Source: Parapristionchus giblindavisi
Taxonomy: Eukaryota > Nematoda > Chromadorea > Rhabditida > Diplogasteridae
NCBI GenBank assembly: GCA_943737045.1
Contig: CALSFV010000039.1
Location: forward strand, 325,001-389,000
Direction: 5' to 3'
Length of the DNA: 64,000 bases
A model generated the notes under the pieces. That model saw only the letters and a list, made by a program, of their open reading frames with translations. It searched no databases and was not told the DNA's origin. Positions 24,695-35,639 of this stretch are shown piece by piece. Both the position numbers and the translations under genes were made by a program. The stretch's first letter is position 1, and each line of letters opens with the position of its first letter.

Positions 24695-25057
24695 ATGAGT
24701 AATTTCAATTATGTTGAGGATTACCTGCTCGGAGATGGAGATGAGCATTCGGGGCCGAGCGGCAACAATGCTGAAGACGTCTTGAATGATGGATTGAATG
24801 TGAATGAAGTGGAAGTCGCGGCGGGGACGAGCCAACAATTCTATCCGCCCGCGCCCAGCGTGAACGAAGCGAAGGGAGCGAAGCAGGTTGGAGAAACTCC
24901 AAAGGTACCCCCTCGTTATCGTACTAGATCTAGTTCTAGAAATCAGAATGCAAATGTGAAAGATCCTGAATTGTTAATGAGACGATTGCGAGAGAGGTTG
25001 ACTGATCTCGCAAACAATCTTGTGACTAGAGTATATGGATCGAAGATTAGAGAGTGA
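24695..25057 (+). CDS. Truncated Gag-like N-terminal protein of the LTR element
   Basis: 120 codons from ATG at 24695. An earlier non-ATG opening at 24644 is in frame. The start MSNFNYVEDYLLGDGDEH is acidic, followed by a Ser/Arg-rich basic part (RYRTRSSSRNQN) and a leucine-rich amphipathic stretch (LLMRRLRERLTDLANNL). No capsid-like domain of the usual 200 or more residues is present. The frame closes just as the next ORF opens, in another frame, overlapping by 23 bp. This suggests an internal deletion of capsid-coding sequence or expression of the second frame by frameshift or reinitiation. Assignment as Gag rests on position only. Confidence 0.6.
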   Translation: MSNFNYVEDYLLGDGDEHSGPSGNNAEDVLNDGLNVNEVEVAAGTSQQFYPPAPSVNEAKGAKQVGETPKVPPRYRTRSSSRNQNANVKDPELLMRRLRERLTDLANNLVTRVYGSKIRE

Positions 25058-27407
25058 GAATGGACGTGGTTGGAGAAATGGAGGTTACACAGCTCCACCG
25101 ATTCGAAGTACGATTACGTGTCGCAATTGTGGAGGCGTTGGCCACATATCATCAGTGTGTACTACTGGAAGAGTGAATGGTCGTCCACCGATTTGGAGTC
25201 AGCCGTACAACGAGAATATGTACAATAATCGATTTGGGGCCGAACAACAAGGTCGAGCTGGTGTACAACAAGGCGCTTTCCCGTACAATAATCATGCACC
25301 GAGATTCGAACCTCAGGATGCTCGTTCACAGCAGCCTCCCACAGATCAGAGAGAGCCGAAGGGAGATCCTCCAAGATCGTACAATGTCATCTGTACGCAA
25401 GTGAATGATATGAGAGAAGTACCTATGAAGGAAGATCGAAGTGTAGTAGAGAATACCTGTAAAGAGAATGAAGAGAAGCAGGCAGAGAATGAGGTTGATG
25501 ACAGTAACTGCAAGTTTATCAAGAGATTCAAGACTTTTCATGGAACCATTGGAGGAGTAGAAGTAGACGCTTGTTTGGATACGGGCGCCGAAGTTAATTT
25601 GATTGATTTTGATACGGTCAAGGGTATGGCCGGAGTAGTTATTGATGATAAGATTACGGGATTCACTGATGCCTTAGGTAATCGGGTGAAAACAGTTGGA
25701 ACAATTTGTGTTGATGTGAATATGGAGAGAGGAAGGCGATGTAAAGTTGGCTTCTTTGTAACTGAGAAGAAGATTCCGTGTATCCTGTTGGGGCAGATTG
25801 CCTTAGACGCAATGGGAATGGAGTTGATTGTAAAGGATGAAGTAGTTGATATGTGTAGTGGAAATGATGATGGAAGTGGAAACGTGCTAAACACGAGTTG
25901 TAGTGCACGAAATGAATTGGGAACGGTTATTGTTGGTGATGGTTCTCTTGATAAAGGAGAACAGATACTCTTGACTGATGAAGAAGCAGTCGATGTTGGT
26001 GATAAGACTGTGCGTGTTCCAGTGTGTAATGGGACAAACACGGTTATGGTTCGAGGCGATATTAAGGGATTAGATGTTGTAGTGCGCCTTGATGAGGATT
26101 TCGAGGCGAATATGGTTAATACTACGGCTGAGGATGTGGTAGTAGTGGCCGTCGAAGATAAGGTTTTCGTAGATTTTACTGATGGTCAAGAATATCAGGT
26201 GGAGGCCGTCGAGGATATAGTAATTGATAAGGATATGGATGGGGACGAACGATGTAATGATGAATCTTTTGGCACGCAGATGAATAGTCCGTGCATTGTA
26301 TCGGGAGAAAGTAATCTGCAGGTGCAAGGAATGGTGTTGAGAGAGAACGATGAGGATAAAGTTGTTGTAGTTGATGAAGTAGTTGATGGGAGTGATGAGA
26401 GTAGTAAGATTGAATCAGTCGTGTTGAGGACGAGCTGTGTTAGACCTAATGAGAAGGATAGTGGAATGGAAAGAGGAGTTCTATCTGAGAGAGATGGTAT
26501 GGACAAGAAAGATAAGGATAATATTGTGGGAGATATGGTAGAAGGACTTTCAGTGTGTAGAGAGACTGTACCTGATGAGAGACCAAAGGTTCGACTGAAG
26601 GAAGATTGTATGGATAAGAAGCATATGGATATTATTGTTGGAAATATGGTAGAAGGACTTTCAGAGTGTAAAGAGACTGTACCTGTTAAGAAACCAAAGG
26701 GTAGATTGAAGGAAAGCATGAATAAGATTGATGAGGATATTATTGATGGATATAGTGGTGCGGGAGTTCTGGTGTGTAAGGGAACTGTACCTGGTATGGG
26801 ACCTGAGAGTGTGCTGCAAGAAGATCGCATGTTGATAGAGGATGATAAGATTGATGAAGAAAGCAGTAATAGTCATCATATCGTGAGAGTGCCTGTGGGT
26901 AATAGATCTCAGTCTGTTACGGTATCTGCGAGATATGATTGTGGCATTATGAGTAGATGTGTCCGTGGATACATAAGTGAGGGTTGTGATGGGGTGATCT
27001 CTTGTGTGGTACTGTATAGAGCTATGGAGTTCGAACAGTTTGATTGCAGGAAGAAGGCGGTACCGAGAGATCCCGACAAGATATTGGTCTTGACATCACG
27101 AGAGCCCGTGTCCCTCAGTGGAGGTGTATCATTCGCCGTTCCGTACAACATCATGGTCGTCGTCATCGTCATCTGCACCGTGATCTACATCTCAATCGTC
27201 TACAGTCGTGCCGTCGTCGTCGCCATCGCCGCTCGTGCCGTCGCCGTCGCCACGTTCGCCGTCATCGTTTCGCTGCTCGTTCTGCCGTTCGTCGTTCGTA
27301 AGCCCGTGGAAGAGAAGACGCGTGAGGACACGCTTGTGAAAAGGAGGGGCATGTTAAGGGGTCCGCCCAACCCTATATTCTGTATATTATATTATGACTA
27401 TCGCTAG
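25035..27407 (+). CDS. Zinc-knuckle and aspartic-protease polyprotein of the LTR element
   Basis: 790 codons. Residues about 29-42 form a CCHC knuckle (CRNCGGVGHISSVC), the nucleic-acid-binding motif of Gag. Residues about 180-280 are a retropepsin-like domain with the active-site triad in LDTGAEVN and the later ILLG. About residues 290-700 are acidic, low complexity and unrecognised; they contain two close internal repeats (IVGDMVEGLSVC and IVGNMVEGLSEC). Near the C terminus (about 715-770) two hydrophobic stretches could span a membrane, but they are encoded by GTC/GCC-rich DNA and may be a composition effect. The frame runs through the purine tract and stops inside the 3' LTR. Polymerase and integrase domains are absent. 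Uninterrupted length with near-identical LTRs argues for recent constraint. Confidence 0.8.
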   Translation: MDRRLESENGRGWRNGGYTAPPIRSTITCRNCGGVGHISSVCTTGRVNGRPPIWSQPYNENMYNNRFGAEQQGRAGVQQGAFPYNNHAPRFEPQDARSQQPPTDQREPKGDPPRSYNVICTQVNDMREVPMKEDRSVVENTCKENEEKQAENEVDDSNCKFIKRFKTFHGTIGGVEVDACLDTGAEVNLIDFDTVKGMAGVVIDDKITGFTDALGNRVKTVGTICVDVNMERGRRCKVGFFVTEKKIPCILLGQIALDAMGMELIVKDEVVDMCSGNDDGSGNVLNTSCSARNELGTVIVGDGSLDKGEQILLTDEEAVDVGDKTVRVPVCNGTNTVMVRGDIKGLDVVVRLDEDFEANMVNTTAEDVVVVAVEDKVFVDFTDGQEYQVEAVEDIVIDKDMDGDERCNDESFGTQMNSPCIVSGESNLQVQGMVLRENDEDKVVVVDEVVDGSDESSKIESVVLRTSCVRPNEKDSGMERGVLSERDGMDKKDKDNIVGDMVEGLSVCRETVPDERPKVRLKEDCMDKKHMDIIVGNMVEGLSECKETVPVKKPKGRLKESMNKIDEDIIDGYSGAGVLVCKGTVPGMGPESVLQEDRMLIEDDKIDEESSNSHHIVRVPVGNRSQSVTVSARYDCGIMSRCVRGYISEGCDGVISCVVLYRAMEFEQFDCRKKAVPRDPDKILVLTSREPVSLSGGVSFAVPYNIMVVVIVICTVIYISIVYSRAVVVAIAARAVAVATFAVIVSLLVLPFVVRKPVEEKTREDTLVKRRGMLRGPPNPIFCILYYDYR
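27339..27351 (+). other. Polypurine tract
   Basis: AAAAGGAGGGGCA lies directly before the 3' LTR, the expected plus-strand primer site. Confidence 0.75.
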
Positions 27408-27955
27408 AATATCATATTTATTTATTCCTTTCATTATTTCGTTTCACTTTATTTATTGACTACGGGAGTAACCCTATGATTCCGACTTCCGTTCTTTACC
27501 AATATGCAGTTCTGTATTTACCAAGACTTGATTTCGTTTTTCTTGTTCTGTCCTGTTCAGTCTTACGCTTGCTCTCGTTCAGAGTGTGACGTAATCTTTC
27601 TCTCTTGTTTATTTGCACATTTTGGTCTCGTTTATTCAGTTGTTCGTGCTGATAAAATCACCTTTCGTTGATTGCCTTCGTTGTTCTTACATTCTAAGGG
27701 TTAGTACTCTGGAATAGCTTCGAAAACAACTTGTTCTTCGTTTCCATCTTGTGTCTTCTTCGATCAGGCTACTGTGTGTGGCTAGGACTGATCGCTCCTA
27801 CTGTGTGTGGCATATCTTGATCAGGCTACTGTGTGTGGCTAAGACTGATCTCGTGAGGCTCCTTCTTATCTTCATTTGAGAAATCTGAATAGTTCGCGCC
27901 TGGGGCCGATCTGTCTTCATCTTTTCTACTTGTTGTGAGAGCGGATTACCTTACA
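27352..27955 (+). repeat. 3' LTR
   Basis: 604 bp, matching the 5' LTR with one visible substitution. Confidence 0.95.
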
Positions 27956-28855
27956 CTAACATGATGCGGCATGATTCATGCCGCACCATGTCGCATCGTT
28001 TTTTAAGAAGCGGATACTTTAAAAAAATATTTAATTAGTTCATCTTGTTCAGTTATCGGATAAGGAGGGGATCGCCACATAAATCCAGTTATCATTTCTC
28101 TCTGACAATAGAATAGTGTTGTAAACGTTTTTAATCATCTATCTGAGCCGGCAGACACTAGCGCTGACTTGGCACCAAGTTTAAAAAATGAAAATTAAAT
28201 GTACGCCACATTCAAGTTTCTAGTTCTTAGTTGAAGCTTCTTACGCTGTCCGGTAGAATTTAAAATGCAAGAACTAAGAGCACTATTGAATTGAATCATT
28301 GAGCGCATTGCTGTTGGTCATTTTCGCCCAAACCTACCGTAAATTATTCGATCTTCCGTTGTGAAAGAACTGCAAGAAACTACGTGAAGGGCAGTTCTTC
28401 AATCTCTTTTCATTATTTCATCTTTCACAACTCTTTTTACTTACTATCACTATCTTTACATTATTTATTTTACTATATATTTTATCAGGGTGCGTTATAC
28501 TGCAATTTGATACGGCTCTTGATCCGAAATAATGTATTAGTAATGTGTTAACTTGTGATTGGAGTGTGAGATGTGTCATATTATGTCATTTCTTCTGTTA
28601 AAATGATATGAAGAACTCATTACTGACTTCACAGTATTAATTATGTCATAGAAGCCTTGTCCAATTTTACTGTCATTTTCTGTTCCATCGTTATAGGTTG
28701 TGAATTTTTTCACAACCTACAATGGTTTTCTTTTTGAAAGCACTTTTTTCAGGTCACCTATACTGGCCACCAACACTTTAATACTTGTAATGTGGAACGA
28801 AATTAAATATATACAATTTCAATTTCAATTTCTTTATCATGTCAGGCATTAATGC

Positions 28856-31800
28856 TCAGATGGGGATGAGTCGCTGGTATTCAGCACGGGTTGCATTCCA
28901 CCAATTAACGCCGATGGCTCGCTTCAGATCGTCTCTCCATCGAACTCGTGGCTTTCCCGGGGGGCGTGTCCAGTTGTAGGGCGTCCATAGTGTTGTCGCA
29001 CGACTCCAATGTTCCGTGTCCATATCCCGCACTTTGAGTGCCCAGCGTGCCTTGCGTTTCAATCCTTCTTGGACCCAATCGCGTAGCTTGGTAATCTCTC
29101 GTATCCGCTCATTTCTCCATCGCTCCCTTAGGGTTACTCCTACTATCTTCCTCTCCATCTTTCTCTGGGTCACACTCAGTCGTTCCTTGTCACTCGATCG
29201 TAAGGCCCATACCTCGCTGCCGTAGAGTACGGTAGAGGTGATGCAGCTCTCGAAGAGTCGTCTTTTAATCTTCATGGGCAAAAGGCGAGATGAGAGGAGA
29301 CTGGAAAGCTTACTAAATGCAAACCAGCCGAGTCTGATCCGGTGTTCGATTTCATCCGTGTGATCAAGGGGAAGGGAGATTCTTCCTCCAAGATAGGTGG
29401 CAGATTCGGTGAATTTGAACGTCAGATTTCCGATGACGATTGGGGCTCGGGTATTGATGCATGAAGTGAGCAGATTGGTCTTAGATGCGTTAACTTCTAG
29501 TCCAACTCTACTGCAAGCTTCCATCAGTTTCTTCAACATTCGCTCTAATTCCGGTCGAGACTTCGCGATAAGAGCGACATCATCGGCATACTCGAGATGT
29601 GTGAGGTGTCTCCCATCGATCCGGATCCCGTCGCTTCCCCAGTCGATGTCATCCATAGCCGAACGAAGAACCACGTTGAAGAGGCGAGGAGATAGAGTAT
29701 CGCCTTGGCGGACTCCTCTTCGAACGGTGACTGGAACCAAATCTTCATTGACTCGGATGAGGGTTGACGATGACTCGTAGATGCGGCGAAGAAGATGGAC
29801 GAGGGTTGGGTGACATCCAGCTATCCATAACGAAGAAGATGGACGAGGGTTGGGTGACATCCAGCTATCCATAACGAAGAAGATGGACGAGGGTTGGGTG
29901 ACATCCAGCTATCCATAACGAAGAAGATGGACGAGGGTTGGGTGACATCCAGCTATCCATAACGAAGAAGATGGACGAGGGTTGGGTGACATCCAGCTAT
30001 CCATAACGAAGAAGATGGACGAGGGTTGGGTGACATCCAGCTATCCATAACGAAGAAGATGGACGAGGGTTGGGTGACATCCAGCTATCCATAACGAAGA
30101 AGATGGACGAGGGTTGGGTGACATCCAGCTATCCATAACGAAGAAGATGGACGAGGGTTGGGTGACATCCAGCTATCCATAACGAAGAAGATGGACGAGG
30201 GTTGGGTGACATCCAGCTATCCATAACGAAGAAGATGGACGAGGGTTGGGTGACATCCAGCTATCCATAACGAAGAAGATGGACGAGGGTTGGGTGACAT
30301 CCAGCTATCCATAACGAAGAAGATGGACGAGGGTTGGGTGACATCCAGCTATCCATAACGAAGAAGATGGACGAGGGTTGGGTGACATCCAGCTATCCAT
30401 AACGAAGAAGATGGACGAGGGTTGGGTGACATCCAGCTATCCATAACGAAGATGGACGAGGGTTGGGTGACATCCAGCTATCCATAACGACTGCCAAACT
30501 GCACTCCATTCCACACTATCAAAGGCCTTCTTGAAGTCTACAAAAGCGAGGTAGAGGGGAATTCCGTACTCGAAGGTTCTTTCTGCTACTTGCTTAATGG
30601 CGTGTAGGTTGTCGAGCGTGCTGTGCCCGCTCCGGAAACCGGTTTGGGTTGATGATTCTGTCTCCTCTAGTGCTGCCTCGAATCGTTTCAAGATACATCT
30701 CGTCATCGTCTTAAGAGTGACTGTAAGGAGAGAGATGGGGCGGAAGTTTCCGACATCAGATGGGTCTCCTTTCTTGTATAAGAGGGAGACAACCGCTTCA
30801 GCTAGATTATCGGGAACGGGATCTCCAGCTACAAGACGATTCAGAAGATCCGCAATCATAGGAGCGAGGTAGTCCCTTGCATGGTAGAGCATCTCGGGGA
30901 GAATTCCATCCGATCCTGGGGAGTGACCGCATTTGAGGAGAGACATCGCGTGCAGGGTCTCATCGGGAAGGAAGGGTGGAACTGTATCAAGTGTCCTTGA
31001 GGGCATGGCGAGCGGAAGCTGGACTGCAGGAGAGTAGAGGTCCTCATAGAAGCGCTTAACAGCTGTCGTCGTTGCATCTTGGGAGAGTGCTCCGGTCGAT
31101 GGATCAGGAACTAAGAGACGTTTCTTAGAGGACTGGAGATTAAGCAAGGACTTCACAATGCTCCTTCCCATGGTCGCTGCATGTCGTGCTTGGGCCTCCT
31201 TCCGTTTCCTGATGTCATCGGATAAACTCGTGCGGGCTGCTTTGCAGGCGATTGAGTAGGCGATGGCGTCACGAGGATTGGACTGCAGGTGATGTCGCGT
31301 GGCTAGGAGCTTCCTGGTTACAGGGGAGATCCAGGACGGAACTTGGCGTACTTTCCAGCAGTTGTTTGCTGCGGCTTCGGTGAAGGCCAGGATGGAATGG
31401 TAGGCATCGGCAGCAGAGGCAGGACGGATGAGGGGCACTGACGCGAGGAGACTTGCATTGGCAGCAAAGGATTGTCGATCAAGGTCAATCCTCTTCCTGC
31501 ATCTTCTCCGCTTCACAATGTCGGGGAGAGAAAGGCATATCCGAATAAGGCGATGGTCGGAGTTGAACTCAAACCGACCTACGACACCGCAATTGACAAC
31601 TCTCGCCGTGGTTGGCGCTGCAACGAAGTCAATCTGATGGAGTGTGGAGCCGTTGGGAGATCGCCAAGTCCAGATTCGTCCATGTCGTCTCTTCGGGAAC
31701 GTGTTCCAGATGCGCAAGTTGTTCCGCATGCAGGTCTCAGTGAACGTTCTTCCGCGACAGTTCGGGGTGGGAGACGCGTAGTCACCGACAAAACGTTCAT

Positions 31801-32260
31801 TGCCAGGTTCTCTCGCGACTCGACAGTTGAAATCCCCCATCAGCACCGGCGTGTGTCCTCTCGGGGCTCTCCGCAAAGCAGCCTCAACCTGGTCCATGAA
31901 GTTGTCGTACTCGTTGTCATCATACGTCGACGTCGGAGCGTAAGCGCAGACCAGGAAAAGTCTCTCGTTGGGTAGATGGAGGGTTGCCAGACGAGGAGAG
32001 AGGCCATTGAACACTGCTCCGTGCGCGAGGTGCGGTCGAATCATGAATGCAACGCCATGCGATGCAGTGGGACCACCCGAGTGGAACATGATGATGCCTG
32101 AGGATATAAGATTGAACGAGCCTAAACCCACAATCCTCGCTTCCTGCACTGCTACCACGTCCCACTTGATCTTGTCGAGAGCGAGTTCCATCTCGGTCTG
32201 CTTGTCCTTGGGCGCGAGTGTCCTGGCGTTGATGGTCCCGATGTAGAAGTGGCGACTCAT
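28856..32260 (-). pseudogene. RTE endonuclease/reverse transcriptase, split by a tandem repeat
   Basis: The upstream part (30437-32260, 607 codons) starts MSRHFYIGTINARTL and has an AP-endonuclease domain: VVAVQEAR with the catalytic Glu, MGDFNCRV with Asp-Asn, and a late SDHRLI with Asp-His. The reverse-transcriptase fingers and palm follow (NFRPISLL, GFRSGHSTLDN, FVDFKKAFDSVEW). The downstream part (28856-29872) carries GVRQGDTLSPRLFN and the catalytic LEYADDVALIA box, then a thumb and an Arg/Trp-rich tail (PPGKPRVRWRDDL). Between them sit 16 copies of a 44 bp unit. The 657 bp added is a multiple of three, so both parts are in the same frame, but the rotating frames inside the array contain stops. 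The protein is therefore broken between the FVDF and YADD motifs. Confidence 0.9.
29794..30490. repeat. 44-bp tandem array inside the LINE reverse transcriptase
   Basis: The core GATGGACGAGGGTTGGGTGAC begins at 29794 and recurs every 44 bp, with a last step of 41 bp to 30451, giving 16 copies. The copies look identical. One copy is the normal coding sequence. The rest are expansion. Confidence 0.95.
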
Positions 32261-33112
32261 CAGGGTGGCTTACAACTACCGCCTGCCGAGGCTTCTGGTA
32301 GAGGGAAAACTAGGCGGAGGGAATCGGAGACGGAGGGACGAAATTCGATACCAACCGCTCGCCACTCACTTTAGAACCCAGAATGAAATATATGAAATAT
32401 ATACATAATGATTTTATATCTCATTATGAACAATAAGGAAGGGTGAGAAATCAACTTTGAAAATTAATTTTATATGTACTCAACTTCGTATTTTTAGGAC
32501 CGTCATCTTCACGAAAAAATATGGATCTTTTCTTCTGTGTGCGTGGAACAAATTTCATGAAGAGAATAAATAAAAAGGGTAAGGGAATCTTTAATGAAAT
32601 AATCACTTTAACTATTCTATTTCTGTTTAGAAACTTCGAGGTGATTCCATCGTCTGCCTTTCACGATGGACAGCTTGCAATAATTGGAGGATTGATTGAT
32701 GACTCTAATGTATCAGCGGGCAATTACCAAAAAGATTAATTTTGAGAAGACGAATGTAATCTTTATTCTCTATGCTGAGTGCCATGCTCTCCACAGACCG
32801 AGGTGTTGTTCCTGAATGAATAAAGAGTTAAATTTATGTTTGTAGTAGCGATAGCTTTATTGTTTGGATGACTACAATACACCACAGTAATCAAAATTTT
32901 TGGTTGAGTCTGAATACTTTTACCAATGTTATCACGCCAATATTTGCAATTTGAATTTACCGCGCTTTTGCATTTTCAAATTTAGAAAAATTCAGGAAAA
33001 ACCAGATTCAACCGAAAATTGCATTCTTATCTATTTTTGTGATTTGACTTGTAAACATATTAAATGGAAGTATAACTTAATTTCGACAATGAACATTATC
33101 ATTATACAATTG

Positions 33113-33310
33113 AATATTCAATTAAATATGAATTATGTGAGGCTTCTCCTAATATTGAAAGCTGCCAATCACAAAACTCGTCAGATGTGTTATATTATAA
33201 GATGTGATATCTAATAAATATTTTTTCATATTCAAGCTCCTAATTTATTATTAAATGCAGACCACATGCTAATTTGAAACTCTCCGCTTTGACAGATCTC
33301 TCTCGCTATT
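33113..33310. repeat. Segment duplicated at 41883-42065
   Basis: Both places run from TGAATATTCAATTAAA through AATCACAAAACT and AGGAGC/CTCCTA into a partial family 1 MITE (ACACCACATGCT). The second copy lies 170-360 bp upstream of the MSP start codon. Confidence 0.7.
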
Positions 33311-33976
33311 TTGTCTTTAACATTGTAGCTCTCTCAAATACATTGCTCTCTCATTTGCATGGTAGAATGACTTAAAACAGAAGATTTTTGTTTCAATTAG
33401 GGCGTCGCCACAGAAAATGGAAATTTTAATCATCTATCTGACCTAGCGGACACTATAGCGCTGACTTGGAACAAAGTTTTTTTTATATGTCACATTCAAG
33501 TTTCTAGTTCTTTGTTGAAGCTTCTTCCGCCATCAAACGTAAAAGTTAAGAGCACGATTGAAGCGAGTCATTGAGCGCATTGCTGTTGGTCATTTTCGCC
33601 CAAACCTACCGTCAATTATTTGATCTTCCGTCGTGAAAGAACTGCAAGAAACTACGTGATGTAGTTCAATCTCTTTTAATTATTTCTTCTTTCATATTTA
33701 TATTATTTTTATTTACTATTACTATCTGAAATTTCTTAAAATAATATTATACAATATGAGATCAATTTTTTTTAAATCAAAGGGGAGTGATCAAAGTTTT
33801 CACCTTATGCACATTCACTACTCCTATCCCTGACATCCCGTCTCTACACCTCTCCGTTCCTATTCATTTGAATAAAATAGTGTGTACCATTTTGCGGTGG
33901 GAGGTCTTCCTCTCCCTGCTTTTCCTCTTCATCTTCCTCTTACTCCCTCTCTTATGTCAAAGAAGCCTTGTCCACT

Positions 33977-34495
33977 AGTGTTGTTAGATCGAACAAAATT
34001 TAGTCTCGAAAATTGCATTTTTTTCTCGAAAATTTTTTCATTTTTTTAAAAATTTAGTCTCGAAAATTGCACTAAATTGGCATTTTTAGTCGAGACTAAA
34101 AATCATTCGAAAATATTTTTTTTCATTTTAGTCTCGACTAAATGGTCAAATAGACTAATATTCGCGACTAAATTTGCATTTAGTCTCGAATAATATTTTC
34201 GAATATATTCGAGAATAGACATTCATTTTCCATTAGTTTTTGGTGCTGACTGGTCCGCTTCTTCTCTTCTGTGTAATGGAAGGGTTTTCCCTAATTATCT
34301 ATCATTACCCTAATTGTTAATTTTTTCTCATTTTGAACACTTTTATTCTCGACTAAATGCAAATTTATTCTCGACTAAATTTTAGTCTCGAATAAAATGC
34401 CATTTTTAGTCGAGACTAAAACGACCGGTCGACTAAAAAGCTAAATTTTATTCGAGCGAAAATATTCGCAGAATACATTCGACTAAACAACACTA
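33977..34495. mobile_element. hAT-like MITE, family H1, copy 1
   Basis: Ends TAGTGTTGTT and AACAACACTA, flanked by perfect 8 bp duplications TTGTCCAC (33969-33976 and 34496-34503). The interior is built from TTTAGTCTCGACTAAA and ATTCGAATA motifs. No coding capacity. It interrupts copy 3 of the tandem array. Confidence 0.92.
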
Positions 34496-35399
34496 TTGTC
34501 CACTTTTACTGTCACATTCTGTCATACTATTGTAGATTGTGATTTTCAATGTTTTTCCTTTTTAATACACTGTTTTCAGGTCACCTATACTGGCCGTCAA
34601 CAGTTTAATACTTATAATATGGAATGAAATTAAATATACTCGGAAATATTTAACTCGGAAAATTATGAAGGGGTGAGGAATCAACATAAATTTTGTACTC
34701 AACCTTCGTATTTTATGGACCGTCATCCTCTCGAAAGATATGGAATAATTTTTGTTCATTTCAGAAATGTGTTCAATGATTTGTGAAAGAGGAGTAGATC
34801 TACATTTCATTGCATGATAGGAAAGTGTAATGGCGATTGGAATGTATAGCAGAGGAATGGAGGGATTTCGTGAAGATTTGAGGGAATGTTTGACTGTACA
34901 ATAACTTTCCATACCAATAAGGAGCAAATAACTACTAAGTGCAACTTCTCCTGCCTAGCACAAGCTAATTTCATTGTGATCTCATATAGATTAACGGATG
35001 AAGAAATACATCTCTTCAATGACTGATAAAGAGATTATTTTTTGATGAGGCTAATAGTAAGGCTGAGACACGCGAAAGATATCTGTTAATCGACTTGTAT
35101 CATCCATCACTCGACCCTCTTTCATTTGAATAACACAAAGTGAAATAATGATTCCATCATTGCTTTAGGGGGTTACGCAGTAGGGTCCTTCATTCGTCCA
35201 TAATTGTGTACCAATGTGTCAGTATGCATCACTATGGATATCAGTATGTCACAATCTTCGCGTGACTTTGAAAGAACCAAAACGACCATTTAACATTGAA
35301 ACTCTCTCAAATACAATGCTCTCTCAATTGCCTGGAAGAATGGCTTCATTCAGAAGACTGGCAATTATGGCACCCAGTTTTTTTAAAGGAATGCCCATG

Positions 35400-35490
35400 C
35401 CGATTTTACCCTCCGCATTTTCAATACTCTCGTAGACAAAGAAAGTGAGAGAGTATTGCCAGTTTCAAATTAGCTTGGGGTGTGGCCTGT
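35400..35490. mobile_element. Palindromic MITE, family 1
   Basis: CCGATTTTACCCTCCGC pairs with the arm reaching AAATTAGCTTGGGGTGTG. The outer left arm is diverged. Confidence 0.6.
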
Positions 35491-35567
35491 AAACTTGTAG
35501 ACTTGTAAAGTAAGCTAGAGAATTTAATTTATAGCCTCTTATTTAAACTTCTGATCTGTTGAGGAAA

Positions 35568-35639
35568 AAAAAGAAAAGAAAAGAAAAGAAAAGAAAAGAA
35601 AAGAAAAGAAAAGAAAAGAAAAGAAAAGAAAAGAAAAGC
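35568..35639. repeat. (AAAAG)n pentanucleotide repeat
   Basis: About 14 copies of AAAAG inside array copy 3/4. Confidence 0.95.

Larger units (their letters stand above)
23954..27955 (+). mobile_element. Non-autonomous gag-protease LTR retrotransposon
   Basis: Two 604 bp LTRs (23954-24557 and 27352-27955) start TGTTAAGGGG and end TTACA. I see one mismatch between them (C at 24153, T at 27551), so the insertion is young. CTAA flanks both sides (23950-23953 and 27956-27959). The internal part is only about 2.8 kb and encodes a short Gag-like protein, a CCHC zinc knuckle and an aspartic protease. I find no reverse transcriptase, RNase H or integrase, so the element must depend on enzymes from a relative. 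It interrupts copy 1 of the tandem array. The related uninterrupted sequence around 35650-35760 looks like the empty site. Confidence 0.92.
28815..32394 (-). mobile_element. RTE-type LINE retrotransposon
   Basis: Flanked by the 10 bp duplication AAATATATAC (28805-28814 and 32395-32404). The 3' end, at the left, carries short AATTTC tandem repeats instead of poly-A, as is usual for the RTE clade. A single ORF region with endonuclease then reverse transcriptase, and about 130 bp of 5' leader, also fit RTE. It interrupts copy 2 of the tandem array, whose sequence resumes on the other side. Confidence 0.9.

Noticed and set aside
25538..26879. Minus-strand ORFs of 167 and 211 codons
   Set aside because: Shadows opposite the LTR-element polyprotein, which has a zinc knuckle and protease motif on the + strand.
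31472..31975. Plus-strand 167-codon ORF
   Set aside because: Shadow of the LINE endonuclease domain on the minus strand.
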